Shown one piece after another: positions 1 through 8,604 of a stretch of 64,000 bases of DNA. Location of the stretch: NCBI GenBank assembly GCA_021299695.1, contig JAJTEK010000007.1:19830-83829 (forward strand). The letters are read 5' to 3'. Source of the stretch: Pirellula sp. (GTDB lineage Bacteria; Planctomycetota; Planctomycetia; Pirellulales; Pirellulaceae). The notes under the pieces were generated by a model. It was not told where the DNA came from. It did not search any database and saw only the letters and a program-made list of their open reading frames with translations. Position 1 is the first letter of the stretch. Each line of letters begins with the position of its first letter. The translations under genes were made by a program, and so were the position numbers.

Positions 1-1005
1 AATCGCGTCCAGGGCGAGCAAGCTATGAAATCCCTCGAAGAGGCCATTACCGATACCGACCGCTTCGTCTTTGGATTGGGCATCCATCCGAAGGACAAGA
101 ACATGACGATCGACTTCGGCGCACAGATGGTCGAAGGCTCCCGGTATGCCAAGCAACTCGGCTCGATGAAGACGATGATGTCCAAGCTCTCAGGACATAT
201 CGCCGATTCCAACGCCATCAGCGCCAAGACCATGACGTTGTTCGCACCTGAAGATGCAGCGCAGATGCAAGCCAGTGTCGATCAAGCCAAGAAGGCTATC
301 TACAGCCAAATCGATGACCAGATCGACAACACAGCCGTGTCGACGAAGGTCAAAGAGTACGTCGATCGTCTCATCAAGATTTTGACCGAGTCGAGTTCTG
401 AAGGTGCTGTTGAAGCGGCTATCAGTGTCTCGACCGATCCTTCGCTCAACGCCATTGCTGCATTCTCGCTTGCCGATGGGGCCAAAGTCGAGGCACTTGC
501 ACAGGATCTTGCCAACGAAGCGACCAACGCAGGGGCTCCGATTTCCGTCAAGCTCATGTCGGGCAAGCACCAGGGGTCGAATCTCCACAACATTTCGGTT
601 CCTCTTCCTTACAACGCGGACGATAAGCTTCGAAAGATCGTCGGGGACGATGTCAAGATCGCCATAGCGACGGCTCCTAAATCCGTTTATCTGTCGGTCG
701 GCAAGACTGCCGAAGCTTCCCTGAAGTCTGCACTCGATGCCAACGCAGGAGACAAGAAGATCGCCGGTGTCCCAGCTAGAATGCGCTTGAGCCTCTCGCA
801 AATCCTCAACTTCGTTCAAACCATCGAATCGAACCCCGTGGTCGATGGGATGCTCTCGTCGCTCAACAATGGCGAAGATATGATCATGTACGACAGTCAG
901 ATCATCGAACGCGGTGGGGTCAACCGAATCACCATCCAAGACGGCGTGATCAAAGCCGCCGCAGGTGGTGCTCGTGCTGGGATGGCTGGTCAAGGCGGCT
1001 TCTAA
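1..1005 (+). CDS. Hypothetical protein, 5' end outside window
   Basis: The reading frame is open from base 1. An in-frame ATG lies at position 25, but the open frame before it suggests the gene starts upstream of the window. The visible ~330 residues are rich in Ala, Asp and Lys, with many helix-forming stretches and a Gly/Ala-rich tail ending in GMAGQGGF. I recognise no domain. The composition and the absence of membrane segments in this part fit an exported or periplasmic planctomycete protein whose signal peptide would lie outside the window; that is inference. A hairpin follows the stop codon, so the gene probably ends its own transcript before the PII-like gene. Confidence 0.6.
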   Translation, partial: NRVQGEQAMKSLEEAITDTDRFVFGLGIHPKDKNMTIDFGAQMVEGSRYAKQLGSMKTMMSKLSGHIADSNAISAKTMTLFAPEDAAQMQASVDQAKKAIYSQIDDQIDNTAVSTKVKEYVDRLIKILTESSSEGAVEAAISVSTDPSLNAIAAFSLADGAKVEALAQDLANEATNAGAPISVKLMSGKHQGSNLHNISVPLPYNADDKLRKIVGDDVKIAIATAPKSVYLSVGKTAEASLKSALDANAGDKKIAGVPARMRLSLSQILNFVQTIESNPVVDGMLSSLNNGEDMIMYDSQIIERGGVNRITIQDGVIKAAAGGARAGMAGQGGF

Positions 1006-1060
1006 GCCGTCTTGATTCGAGCGATTGCCTAGAGGATCGATCCCAATCATCAACGCATAA

Positions 1061-1087
1061 CGAACCGGTGGTAGCCCCGCCGGTTCG
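1061..1087 (+). terminator. Possible hairpin terminator
   Basis: An 8-bp perfect stem (CGAACCGG pairing with CCGGTTCG) encloses an 11-base loop, 55 bases after the stop of the first gene. A short T-run occurs only about 15 bases after the stem, so intrinsic termination is plausible but not textbook. Confidence 0.4.
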
Positions 1088-1138
1088 TTCGTTAAACACC
1101 AGTTTTTTATCCGATTCGTCGTATCCATCGGAGCATGC

Positions 1139-1486
1139 GTGAAGCTAATCATCGCCATCGTTCAGCCCGATCGGCTCGAGCCGATCAAGGAAGCTTTGAG
1201 CCAAGTCGAGGTCTTTCGACTAACCGTTGTCGATTGCTTGGGATACGCCCGGCAAAAGGGGGATCAGAGTCTCCAACGTGCCCCGGACGGATCGATCCAC
1301 CTTTTGAGGAAACTGCAGCTTCAAATCGCTGTCAACGAAGAGTTCGTCGAACCGACAGTGCAAGCCATCTTGCGCGGTGCCAAGACAGAACAGGATGGAC
1401 GTATCGGCGACGGGAAAATCTTCGTCGTCCCCCTGGATCAATGCGTGCGAATTCGTACATCCGAACGAGGCCCCGAAGCGATTTAG
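1139..1486 (+). CDS. PII-family signal protein with altered T-loop
   Basis: This 115-residue protein aligns end to end with GlnB/GlnK. The N-terminal beta strand, the GYARQKG motif at residues 35-41 and the C-terminal IGDGKIFV segment are all present, the last preceded by a 3-residue insertion. PII trimers bind ATP, ADP and 2-oxoglutarate and use the T-loop to control partner proteins. Here the T-loop is unusual: Tyr51, the uridylylation site of enterobacterial GlnB, is Gly51, and Tyr46 is Gln46. Covalent control by GlnD is therefore not possible at the usual site. The start is GTG, with GGAG about 6 bases upstream. The gene is followed after 25 bp by an ABC ATPase, which may be its partner or simply a co-transcribed neighbour. 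Family assignment is secure; the target is unknown. Confidence 0.85.
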   Translation: MKLIIAIVQPDRLEPIKEALSQVEVFRLTVVDCLGYARQKGDQSLQRAPDGSIHLLRKLQLQIAVNEEFVEPTVQAILRGAKTEQDGRIGDGKIFVVPLDQCVRIRTSERGPEAI

Positions 1487-1511
1487 TCGCTAGCCCAATA
1501 AGTGAAAATCG

Positions 1512-2249
1512 ATGTCAGACCAACCCCTTATTGAACTCAGAGATGTAGCCAAAGTCTATCAACTCGAAGAAGTCGAAGTCCGCGCCCTCGATGGCGTAGA
1601 CCTTGTGATGCACCGGGGCGAATACTCCGCCTTGATCGGTCCGAGCGGTTCGGGCAAGTCCACGCTGATGAATACCCTCGGATGCCTCGATCGTCCCACC
1701 CGCGGTAGTTACAAGCTCGGTGGTATCGAAGTCGTCAACATGGCCGCCGATGTACGCGCTCGAATCCGCAACAAACAAATCGGATTTGTCTTCCAGAACT
1801 TCAACCTCCTTGCCCGAACCAGCGCTCTGGAAAACGTCGAGTTGCCGATGCTCTACGGCGAAGGAAGAACCAGTCGAGAGCGACGCGATCGGGCTAAAGA
1901 ACTCCTGAGCTTGGTCGGACTCGGCGATAGGCTCGATCATCATCCCGGACAACTCTCTGGTGGCCAGCAGCAACGCGTGGCGATCGCTCGGGCCCTATCG
2001 ACCGATCCGTCGATCCTCATGGGTGATGAACCGACCGGGAACCTCGACTCTCGCACCAGTCGCGAAGTGATCGAACTTTTCAAGCAGCTCAACGAGACCA
2101 GGAATCTGACCGTCATCCTTGTGACTCACGATTTGGGCGTCGCGCGCAATGCCAAGCGGAACATCGTGCTGCGCGATGGGAAGATCATTTCCGATACGAC
2201 GGATCACGAACAAGCAGCCGCGGCGCTCAAGGCGTCGTCGGAACTTTGA
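1512..2249 (+). CDS. ABC transporter ATP-binding protein, LolD/MacB type
   Basis: A 245-residue stand-alone nucleotide-binding domain. Walker A is at residues 43-51 (GPSGSGKST), the Q-loop Gln at 95, the LSGGQ signature at 148-152, Walker B with catalytic Glu173 (MGDEP), and the switch His at 206. The spacing and the RNKQIGFVFQNFNLL segment are typical of the LolD/MacB/FtsE class, which works with FtsX-type permeases in lipoprotein sorting or efflux. No permease gene lies next to it: the downstream neighbour is on the opposite strand and converges with it, overlapping its 3' end by 23 bp. The substrate cannot be told from sequence. All catalytic motifs look intact. Confidence 0.9.
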   Translation: MSDQPLIELRDVAKVYQLEEVEVRALDGVDLVMHRGEYSALIGPSGSGKSTLMNTLGCLDRPTRGSYKLGGIEVVNMAADVRARIRNKQIGFVFQNFNLLARTSALENVELPMLYGEGRTSRERRDRAKELLSLVGLGDRLDHHPGQLSGGQQQRVAIARALSTDPSILMGDEPTGNLDSRTSREVIELFKQLNETRNLTVILVTHDLGVARNAKRNIVLRDGKIISDTTDHEQAAAALKASSEL

Positions 2250-2694
2250 TCGTCAGCGTATCGTCTGGCGGTCGTAGCTGCTCTCGCTGCGTCAATCGGA
2301 CAAACTCGTGGGCTAAATAAGCCTTATCGACCCGCATGAGATTCTGTTCGAGCACATACTCGATCGCCGAATGGACCTGAGAAAATCGCATCTCAAGGAT
2401 CTTGGCCACCACCGCTTCGTTCTGCATGTTGTTGCTAAGGACTTCGACTTGATCCCCCAACCGATGCCCTTCGTCTCGGACCTGGTTCCATAAAATCGGC
2501 TTGACCCTAAACGACAATCGATCCCCGTAACGGACATGGTAGTACTCGCCGTCGAATGCGAAACGTTCCATCACGTGGTCGCTGGGAATCCAACCATCGA
2601 TCTTGTCGCGGTCCTCGGGGTGAAAGGCTTCGAGCCCTTGTTCGGGCCAGATCGCATAGATACCAAAATCCGGAAGTGTTGGCCAATCGATCAT
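2227..2694 (-). CDS. Hypothetical protein, third gene of WXG100-like operon
   Basis: A 155-residue protein. I chose the ATG at 2694 because it overlaps the stop of the preceding gene in an ATGA arrangement, the sign of translational coupling; the frame is open further upstream, but that part overlaps the neighbour. The N-terminal half is Trp/Tyr/Phe-rich (IYAIWPEQGLEAFHPEDRDKI begins near residue 10) and the C-terminal half is helical. I recognise no domain. Its fixed position behind a WXG100-like gene and a coiled-coil gene suggests a shared complex, perhaps for export or the cell surface; that is inference from context. Its 3' end overlaps the convergent ABC ATPase gene. Confidence 0.65.
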   Translation of the reverse strand: MIDWPTLPDFGIYAIWPEQGLEAFHPEDRDKIDGWIPSDHVMERFAFDGEYYHVRYGDRLSFRVKPILWNQVRDEGHRLGDQVEVLSNNMQNEAVVAKILEMRFSQVHSAIEYVLEQNLMRVDKAYLAHEFVRLTQREQLRPPDDTLTIKVPTTP

Positions 2695-3182
2695 CCCTCG
2701 TTCCCCCCTTGTGCTGCATATTGTTTGAGCGTCTCGATCCGTTGTTGCAAACGAGCCTGAGCCAATGGCAAAAGGGAATCCGATAGGTCCTCGAGTTGAC
2801 GCACACTCAAGGTCGATTCCTGTTGAAACTGCTCCCATTGCATCGCCAATTGAGGGAGCAGTCTAACGCGCTGCTCGCACATCTGGCGACGGGCTGTGGC
2901 CCGCTCGAGGGCTTTGCGCTCGAACATGCAAGACGTTTCATCCTCGGCCCGGGACTTGGCTTGGCATCGCAGAAGGTCCCCACGAGCTTCGGTCCAGCGT
3001 TTTTGAGAAATACGCAGTTGGTCGGCCCAATACTCGGGCAATTCTTTGCTCAGCCACATCGAGATCCTCTGGAACTGATCTCGGATGTCGTCGGAGTTGT
3101 GCACAGAGGAGTCCCTGAGCGATTCAATCGCCGAGGAGAACCGCTCGAGCGCATCGATGCTTTCCACGTTGGCTTTAGCCAT
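2691..3182 (-). CDS. Coiled-coil hypothetical protein
   Basis: A 163-residue, almost entirely helical protein with many Gln, Glu, Arg and Leu in heptad-like spacing and no signal peptide or membrane segment. It overlaps the WXG100-like gene at its 5' end by 8 bp and the next gene at its 3' end by 4 bp, so the three are translated as one operon. The length and the helical-hairpin character (two long amphipathic stretches, near residues 5-55 and 75-150) would fit a partner of a WXG100-type helical hairpin, but there is no recognisable domain and the function is unknown. Confidence 0.65.
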   Translation of the reverse strand: MAKANVESIDALERFSSAIESLRDSSVHNSDDIRDQFQRISMWLSKELPEYWADQLRISQKRWTEARGDLLRCQAKSRAEDETSCMFERKALERATARRQMCEQRVRLLPQLAMQWEQFQQESTLSVRQLEDLSDSLLPLAQARLQQRIETLKQYAAQGGNEG

Positions 3183-3456
3183 GACCTCGCTGGTACTCTT
3201 CGATAAGCTCGGCTTTGCGAATCAAATACGGAACGTGACGCTCGCTCGCGTCGATCAGGCGCGCCAGTTGCTTGAGCTCCTGTTCGAACTGGGCCGCAAA
3301 TTTCGCGTGTTCCTGGTCCCGCCAGCTCGAGGACAACTGCTGCATCTGTCCGGAAAGCTTGGCCGTCGAGTCGGCCAAGTTCCCTGAGAAGCGTTTGAGC
3401 ATCATCGCGAATTGACGCAGTTGCTCCGGGTCGACGATCGCTTGGGTCACGGCCAA
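3175..3456 (-). CDS. WXG100-like small helical protein
   Basis: A 93-residue protein with the size and layout of the ESAT-6/WXG100 superfamily: two predicted amphipathic helices joined near residue 45 by a short turn, here SSWRDQEH, where Trp is followed by Arg-Asp instead of the classical W-x-G. The first helix contains LRQFAMMLKRF and the second FAAQFEQELKQLARLI. WXG100 proteins are substrates or structural parts of type VII secretion, but no FtsK/SpoIIIE-type EccC ATPase lies nearby and the family is widespread in planctomycetes without an obvious secretion locus. It starts 7 bp after the desaturase stop and overlaps the next gene by 8 bp, so all four genes may share a transcript. Confidence 0.65.
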   Translation of the reverse strand: MAVTQAIVDPEQLRQFAMMLKRFSGNLADSTAKLSGQMQQLSSSWRDQEHAKFAAQFEQELKQLARLIDASERHVPYLIRKAELIEEYQRGHG

Positions 3457-3462
3457 ATCCTC

Positions 3463-4500
3463 CTAGGCTGCTTCGCTGGCCGACCGCTCGGCTCGCTTGC
3501 GCAGCTTTTCTTGGTAACTTGCAAGATCGATCACGTTGGTCGCCAAGCCCAAGGCTCGCAGGAATCGGATCGCTTGGAAGGTGATATCGAACTCCCACCA
3601 CTTGTGACCATGTTGAGCCAATCTCGGCAGGGCATGATGATTGTTATGCCATCCTTCGCCATAAGCAACGATAGCAACCCACCAAAGATTGCGGCTGTCG
3701 TCGCGAGTCTCGTAGTTTTTGTATCCCCAAATGTGGGAAGCCGAATTGACGAACCAAGTCACATGCAAGACCGCGACCATTCTAAGGCAAACGGCCCATA
3801 CCAACCAGGAAATCGCCAAGCTTTGGCCGCCGATCAAGTAACCGATTCCGGCAAGAGCCGCTCCGAAGGCAATGTGGATAGGCAAAAAGAATCGCTCGAA
3901 AAACATCAGACCCTTGTCCTTGACCAAGTCAGGTACCCAGTGCTTGGCAAATCCATCAAAGTCGCCGTTGTCGGTCGAAAAAGCCAACCAGAACATGTGT
4001 GCCCACCAAGGACCCTCGTGCGGCGAATGGGGATCCCCAGGTTGGTCGCTGTAAGCATGATGCTTGCGATGGTTGGCCGTCCAACTGATCGGACCACCCT
4101 CGCCGGCCAATACGCCGAAAAACGTCAGCGTGTATTTGACCCAGCCTGGAACCTCAAGCCCCGTGTGCGTCAAGAGCCGGTGATAGCCCAAGCAAATCCC
4201 AAGGCTACCGTTGATCCAGTGAATCAACACGCAGAGGAACAATCCACTCCAGGAAAAAGTCCAAGGAGCAGCAAGAGCGCCGAGGTGCAAGGCCACTAGC
4301 CAAGCGGTCGCTCCCCATTGGATGTGGTAAACCTCGGGGATCCGAGGCTGCGTCTTGGCACCCGATCGGACCGTAACACTCGATTCGAACTCCTCGACGC
4401 TTGGACTCAATGCCGGTGTGAGCATCTCGGCATGATGGGCCTTGCGGGGGTTTCTAAGTTGATTCGTCGACGATTCGTTTTCTGATGGATGACTTCGCAT
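3463..4500 (-). CDS. Membrane acyl-CoA/fatty acid desaturase
   Basis: This 345-residue integral membrane enzyme has the three histidine boxes of the stearoyl-CoA desaturase family: HRLLTH at 107-112, HRKHH at 144-148 and HNNHH at 285-289. These bind the di-iron centre that introduces a cis double bond into an acyl chain. Hydrophobic segments are visible near residues 62-100, 120-135 and 205-250, fitting the four-helix topology. The N-terminal ~55 residues are polar and probably cytosolic. It is the first gene of a minus-strand run, with the WXG100-like gene starting 7 bp downstream. Its role would be membrane lipid unsaturation; electron donor and substrate chain length cannot be read from sequence. 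Confidence 0.92.
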   Translation of the reverse strand: MRSHPSENESSTNQLRNPRKAHHAEMLTPALSPSVEEFESSVTVRSGAKTQPRIPEVYHIQWGATAWLVALHLGALAAPWTFSWSGLFLCVLIHWINGSLGICLGYHRLLTHTGLEVPGWVKYTLTFFGVLAGEGGPISWTANHRKHHAYSDQPGDPHSPHEGPWWAHMFWLAFSTDNGDFDGFAKHWVPDLVKDKGLMFFERFFLPIHIAFGAALAGIGYLIGGQSLAISWLVWAVCLRMVAVLHVTWFVNSASHIWGYKNYETRDDSRNLWWVAIVAYGEGWHNNHHALPRLAQHGHKWWEFDITFQAIRFLRALGLATNVIDLASYQEKLRKRAERSASEAA

Positions 4501-4913
4501 ATCAATTCGCTTGGGAAGCTCGCTCGGTAAGTTCGCTCAGTGAGCTCGCTCGGTAAGTTCGCTAGGGGGGGAATGATGACTACCAAACCTCATTGGCACA
4601 TTGGGTCTGTTGGACGGCACATTGGGTCCATTGGACGCAGAGCCACCGCTGAGGCACGCTAAAAGAGTAACCGTCAGGGGATCCAACAAGCGATGGCGGC
4701 AAGTCTAGCGGATGTCAAAGTTTGGTAAAACCCGTCGGTAAGCTACCAAAACGCCCTAAAAACGCCTCGCTCAATGATATTTCACACTGTTTGTTGTGAA
4801 AAACAGCGTTTGGCTATTGAACTTTTGCCCTACACTGGCGTAGTGACATTCTCTAACCTAGGCTTGTACCACCCCGGCATCCGGCATTAAATACACTTAT
4901 TGACTGGTTTGGC
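4501..4913. other. Intergenic region with short direct repeats
   Basis: This 413-bp gap separates two divergent operons and must hold both promoters. Near 4508-4566 the unit GCTCGCTCGGTAAGTTCGCT recurs with small changes. Near 4592-4636 the phrase GGCACATTGGGTC is repeated about 24 bases apart. AT-rich sequence at 4770-4890 lies in front of the secretion operon. No gene or structured RNA is evident. Confidence 0.5.
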
Positions 4914-7112
4914 ATGCTTCAGCAATCGAACGAACAGCCCTCTGGGTCGCAGTTGAACCAGCGCGAGATACTCCGGGAGTTGCTCGCTGAACTCTTGCTG
5001 CGTCTGGATGTTCCGCACGAACTTTCCGCCGTCTCGCAGGCCCTCAGCGATGCGGTCCTCGACGATGCTCGCACGCCCGATGCGCTTGCGATGTCGGTTA
5101 TGCGGGCAGGGACTGCTGTAGGCCTGAGATTGGCTCCGCTGGAGTTGAGCATGATCGATATATGGGAATTGCTCCTTGAGGAGTTCCCGGTAGCTGTTGT
5201 GTATCAGTCGAGCAGTGGTGAGCAGCAAGCTGCGGTCTTTTCGCACGTCGCTGGTGGGCGAGTCGATGCCACATTGCTCTCGGCCAAGAACAAGCGATCC
5301 GATTCGCTTACCCGAAGAGAGCTCTCTAGTTTGCTTGCCCAAGGCCGATCGCATCAGTACTTTATCGCCGAGCCGTCGCTCAGTTGTGAGAAAATCACCT
5401 CGAGTCATGAGCCTGACCAAGCCCGAATTCCCAAGGTGCACGACGATCACGATTCGCATCATGAACATGCCGAACATATCTCTCCCCAGAAGCGATTCCT
5501 CAGGCTCCTTAAACTAGAGTCCAAGGACATTTGGACCTTGGGAGTCTTTACCCTAGTGGTTAGCTTTCTGGAGCTTGCGACTCCATTGGCCGTCGAGCAG
5601 ATGGTCACGACGATCGGATTTGCATCGGTCATCCAGCCATTGATTTGGATTGCCGTTTTGCTTTTTGCAATCTTGACCCTCTCGGCGGTGATCAAGGCTT
5701 TGCAGGTCTTCATCGTGGAAATCTTGCAGCGTCGGATGATCGTCCGGATCGTTGGTGACCTTGCGGAACGTCTCCCGAGGTTGGAGCGTTCTGCGATGGA
5801 TGGAATTCACGGTCCGGAGTTGGCGAACCGATTTTTCGACGTCATGACGATGCAAAAGGCGACCGCATCGCTCCTGTTGGATCTGTTGGCTTTGGCGATT
5901 CAGACGTTGGCGGGATTGCTGTTGTTGGCAGTCTATAGCCCTTATCTTTTGGCCTTTGACCTGATCCTTTTGATGGGAATGACCGTGATGATCTATGCTC
6001 TGGGGCGAGGTGGCGTTCGGACGGCCATCGAAGAGTCCTTGATCAAGTATCGAATTGCCCACTGGTTGCAGGACATTATCGGCCATCCCAATGCGTTTCA
6101 GGTCCATGGGGGTGGGTCTTTGGCTGTCGATCGAGCGAATCGATTGATCGTTGAATACCTCAGCGCGAGGCGTAAGCATTTTGCGGTTTTGATCCGCCAA
6201 TCGCTTTTCGCTTTGCTTCTCTATGCAGTATCGATCTCGGCATTGCTCTCGCTCGGCGGATGGCTGGTGCTCAACAATGCGCTGACGATCGGGCAGTTGG
6301 TAGCCAGCGTTTCGGTTGTTGCGGTTGTCGTCGGCGCATTTTCCAAAGTTGGCAAGAGCCTCGAGTCGTTCTATGACTTGATGGCAGCGACGGACAAAGT
6401 CGGGCACTTGATCGATCTGCCGACGGTCCCGCCGACTCGGCCCTTGGATGCGGGGATCGGACCGGTCGAGGTACGTTTCCGAGATCTGGTTCTTCATACC
6501 GGTAGAACTCACATTGCGATCCCGAATTTCACCATCCAATCGGCACAGCGTGTGGCGATTTGCTGCGAAGGCCACTCGGGCAAGACCATGCTCTTGCAGA
6601 CCGTCGCCGGTCTGAGAAACCCTTATTCCGGTCTTTGCGAAATCGGCGGTATCGACTCGCGGGATGTCAATCGATTTGCCGATGGATCCATGGTCGGCTT
6701 TGCCTCCGAGGTCGAAATCTTTCATGGAAGCCTTCAGGAGAACATCACCCTGAATCGACTTTCAATCCACGACTCGGACCTTCGGGATGCCTTGCAACTG
6801 GCCGGGCTTTGGGACGAAGTCCTCTCGCTCCCGATGGGCCTAGATACGATGCTTCAGACCGACGGCTTTCCCTTGAGTCGGTCTCAAGCTCACCGATTGA
6901 TGATCGCTCGAGCCATCGTCTCAAGACCCCGCTTGTTGCTCATCGACGGCAGTCTAGATAAGCTCGGTCCTAGGATGAGGCAGCGTGTTTGGGATAACCT
7001 CCGATCCGATCTGCAACCTTGGACCTTGCTAATCGTCACGCACGATATAGATATCATCAATAACTGCGATAAACGCATCGAACTTACTCCACCTACAGAC
7101 GCTCATCACTAA
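4914..7112 (+). CDS. Type I secretion-like ABC transporter with degenerate ATPase
   Basis: A 732-residue fusion. It has a polar N-terminal region (1-195, with a His-rich stretch near 180-190), six membrane helices (about 205-440) and a nucleotide-binding domain (about 515-732). The order and the following HlyD-like and TolC-like genes place it in the HlyB/LapB class of exporters. The ATPase domain is abnormal: Walker A reads CEGHSGKT with Cys551 in place of the first Gly, the signature is LSRSQ (654-658) instead of LSGGQ, and the residue after Walker B Asp678 is Gly679 instead of catalytic Glu. The switch His710 is kept. It probably binds but barely hydrolyses ATP, unless it pairs with another ATPase. 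Its stop overlaps the next start by one base. Confidence 0.85.
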   Translation: MLQQSNEQPSGSQLNQREILRELLAELLLRLDVPHELSAVSQALSDAVLDDARTPDALAMSVMRAGTAVGLRLAPLELSMIDIWELLLEEFPVAVVYQSSSGEQQAAVFSHVAGGRVDATLLSAKNKRSDSLTRRELSSLLAQGRSHQYFIAEPSLSCEKITSSHEPDQARIPKVHDDHDSHHEHAEHISPQKRFLRLLKLESKDIWTLGVFTLVVSFLELATPLAVEQMVTTIGFASVIQPLIWIAVLLFAILTLSAVIKALQVFIVEILQRRMIVRIVGDLAERLPRLERSAMDGIHGPELANRFFDVMTMQKATASLLLDLLALAIQTLAGLLLLAVYSPYLLAFDLILLMGMTVMIYALGRGGVRTAIEESLIKYRIAHWLQDIIGHPNAFQVHGGGSLAVDRANRLIVEYLSARRKHFAVLIRQSLFALLLYAVSISALLSLGGWLVLNNALTIGQLVASVSVVAVVVGAFSKVGKSLESFYDLMAATDKVGHLIDLPTVPPTRPLDAGIGPVEVRFRDLVLHTGRTHIAIPNFTIQSAQRVAICCEGHSGKTMLLQTVAGLRNPYSGLCEIGGIDSRDVNRFADGSMVGFASEVEIFHGSLQENITLNRLSIHDSDLRDALQLAGLWDEVLSLPMGLDTMLQTDGFPLSRSQAHRLMIARAIVSRPRLLLIDGSLDKLGPRMRQRVWDNLRSDLQPWTLLIVTHDIDIINNCDKRIELTPPTDAHH

Positions 7113-8581
7113 TGGCTACACTCACCGAATGGCCAAGGGCCGAATCCCACCAGACCGAATCCCAACACGCCGCATCGCCAACATCGCGTCGGATGATCCG
7201 TTTGAGGCCGACGAAGGAACTCGGTGAACGTTTCCCTGCAATGCACTTGGTCAGGTCCAGTTGGTACGCGCGAGGTCTAGCCCGAGCTTTGCTCTTGCTC
7301 ATGGTCATGCTCTTGGCAGCCTCGCTCTTCCTGCCCTGGCAGCAATCGATCCGAGGCGATGGCCAAGTCACCGCTAGGATGCCGCAATTGCGCCGCCAAG
7401 CCGTCGAGAGTCCTGCCAAAGGGATCATCTCCTCGCTTCGGCCCGATCTGCGAGAAGGCTCCTTGGTCGAAGAAGGAGAAATCATTATGGAAATCAAACC
7501 CTTCGCAGAAGACGCAGAAAGACTTACCCAGGAAGCCGTCAAGGCCGTTCAAGACAAAATCGGTTCCTATCGCCTCATCTATGAAAACAACCGCCTACAG
7601 GCCGATTCAGTTCGTATACAGGGACAACAGGCCATCGCAGGAGCCGAAGCCGAAGTCCGCAGCGCGACGAACGCTTGGGAAAAAGCCACCCGAGATGTCG
7701 AAGACCAACTCGCTCGTTTCAACCAAGCCAAACTCGAACGAGAACGGTTCCAAGGCCTTGAAGTCGACGTGATCGCTCAAGTCGATTTTTTCGCGCTCGA
7801 AAACAAAGAACTCAGCGAATTGGCCAAACTCGAGGGAAGCATGGCCAGTGCCAAAAAATCCTACAACGACCTCGACGCCAAAGAACGTGACCTCGAGGGC
7901 AAACGCAATGAAGTCAACCAGAAAATCCTCCAAGCACAAAACTACATCGACAAAGCCCTGACCGATGTCAACAACGCCCAAAAAGAACTCAACGATGTGC
8001 TGACCAAACAAGGGGAACTCAATCGACTCAAAGTTCCTAGCCCGAGCCGCGGACGAATCCAATCCATCCGAGGCCAAGCCGGTACCAACTCCGTGAAAGA
8101 AGGGGATATCCTCTTTGAAGTCGTTCCGGAAACCGAAGATCTTGCCGTCGAAATGACCGTCCGAGGAGTCGATGCCCCCTTGATCCACGTCGGCGATCCA
8201 GTTCGCCTCCAATTCGAAGGGTGGCCCGCAATCCAATTCGTCGGCTGGCCATCGGTCGCCGTCGGCACCTTTCCGGGCGAAGTCATTGCTATCAATCCGA
8301 CCGACTCAGGACGAGGAATCTTCAAGATCGTTGTCGGACCCCCTCAAAATGGGAAAAGCAGTCAAAATTCAACGAATGTGACGAATGTAACGGATATTCA
8401 GTGGCCCGACAGTCGATACCTCCGACAAGGAGTCAGAGCTAACGGTTGGGTAATACTCAAGACAGTGCCACTAGGTTACGAGATATGGCGTCAACTCAAT
8501 GGATTTCCGATCACGATCAGCGATTCGGAGCCCGGCAAGGAAAAAGAATCCAAGGAGCCCAAGGCTCCGAAGATGAAGTAA
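7112..8581 (+). CDS. HlyD-family membrane fusion protein
   Basis: A 489-residue periplasmic adaptor. A cytoplasmic N-terminus is followed by one membrane helix near residues 52-75 (ARALLLLMVMLLAASLFLPW), a first biotinyl-lipoyl-like half, a very long alpha-helical hairpin (about 135-310, rich in Glu, Lys, Gln and Ala), a second lipoyl half around PSRGRIQSIRGQAG and a beta-barrel domain. Such proteins bridge an inner-membrane ABC exporter and an outer-membrane TolC channel. Its start overlaps the ABC gene stop, so synthesis is coupled. The C-terminal tail is charged and repetitive (KEKESKEPKAPK). The exported substrate is not in the operon, so the cargo is unknown. Confidence 0.9.
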   Translation: MATLTEWPRAESHQTESQHAASPTSRRMIRLRPTKELGERFPAMHLVRSSWYARGLARALLLLMVMLLAASLFLPWQQSIRGDGQVTARMPQLRRQAVESPAKGIISSLRPDLREGSLVEEGEIIMEIKPFAEDAERLTQEAVKAVQDKIGSYRLIYENNRLQADSVRIQGQQAIAGAEAEVRSATNAWEKATRDVEDQLARFNQAKLERERFQGLEVDVIAQVDFFALENKELSELAKLEGSMASAKKSYNDLDAKERDLEGKRNEVNQKILQAQNYIDKALTDVNNAQKELNDVLTKQGELNRLKVPSPSRGRIQSIRGQAGTNSVKEGDILFEVVPETEDLAVEMTVRGVDAPLIHVGDPVRLQFEGWPAIQFVGWPSVAVGTFPGEVIAINPTDSGRGIFKIVVGPPQNGKSSQNSTNVTNVTDIQWPDSRYLRQGVRANGWVILKTVPLGYEIWRQLNGFPITISDSEPGKEKESKEPKAPKMK

Positions 8582-8604
8582 TTACGCTAGCAAATCGCGA
8601 TGGG

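Noticed and set aside
5553..6725. 390-codon frame on the minus strand within the ABC transporter gene
   Set aside because: It is antisense to a clear coding sequence, with low-complexity His/Arg/Asp/Gln-rich text and no domain.
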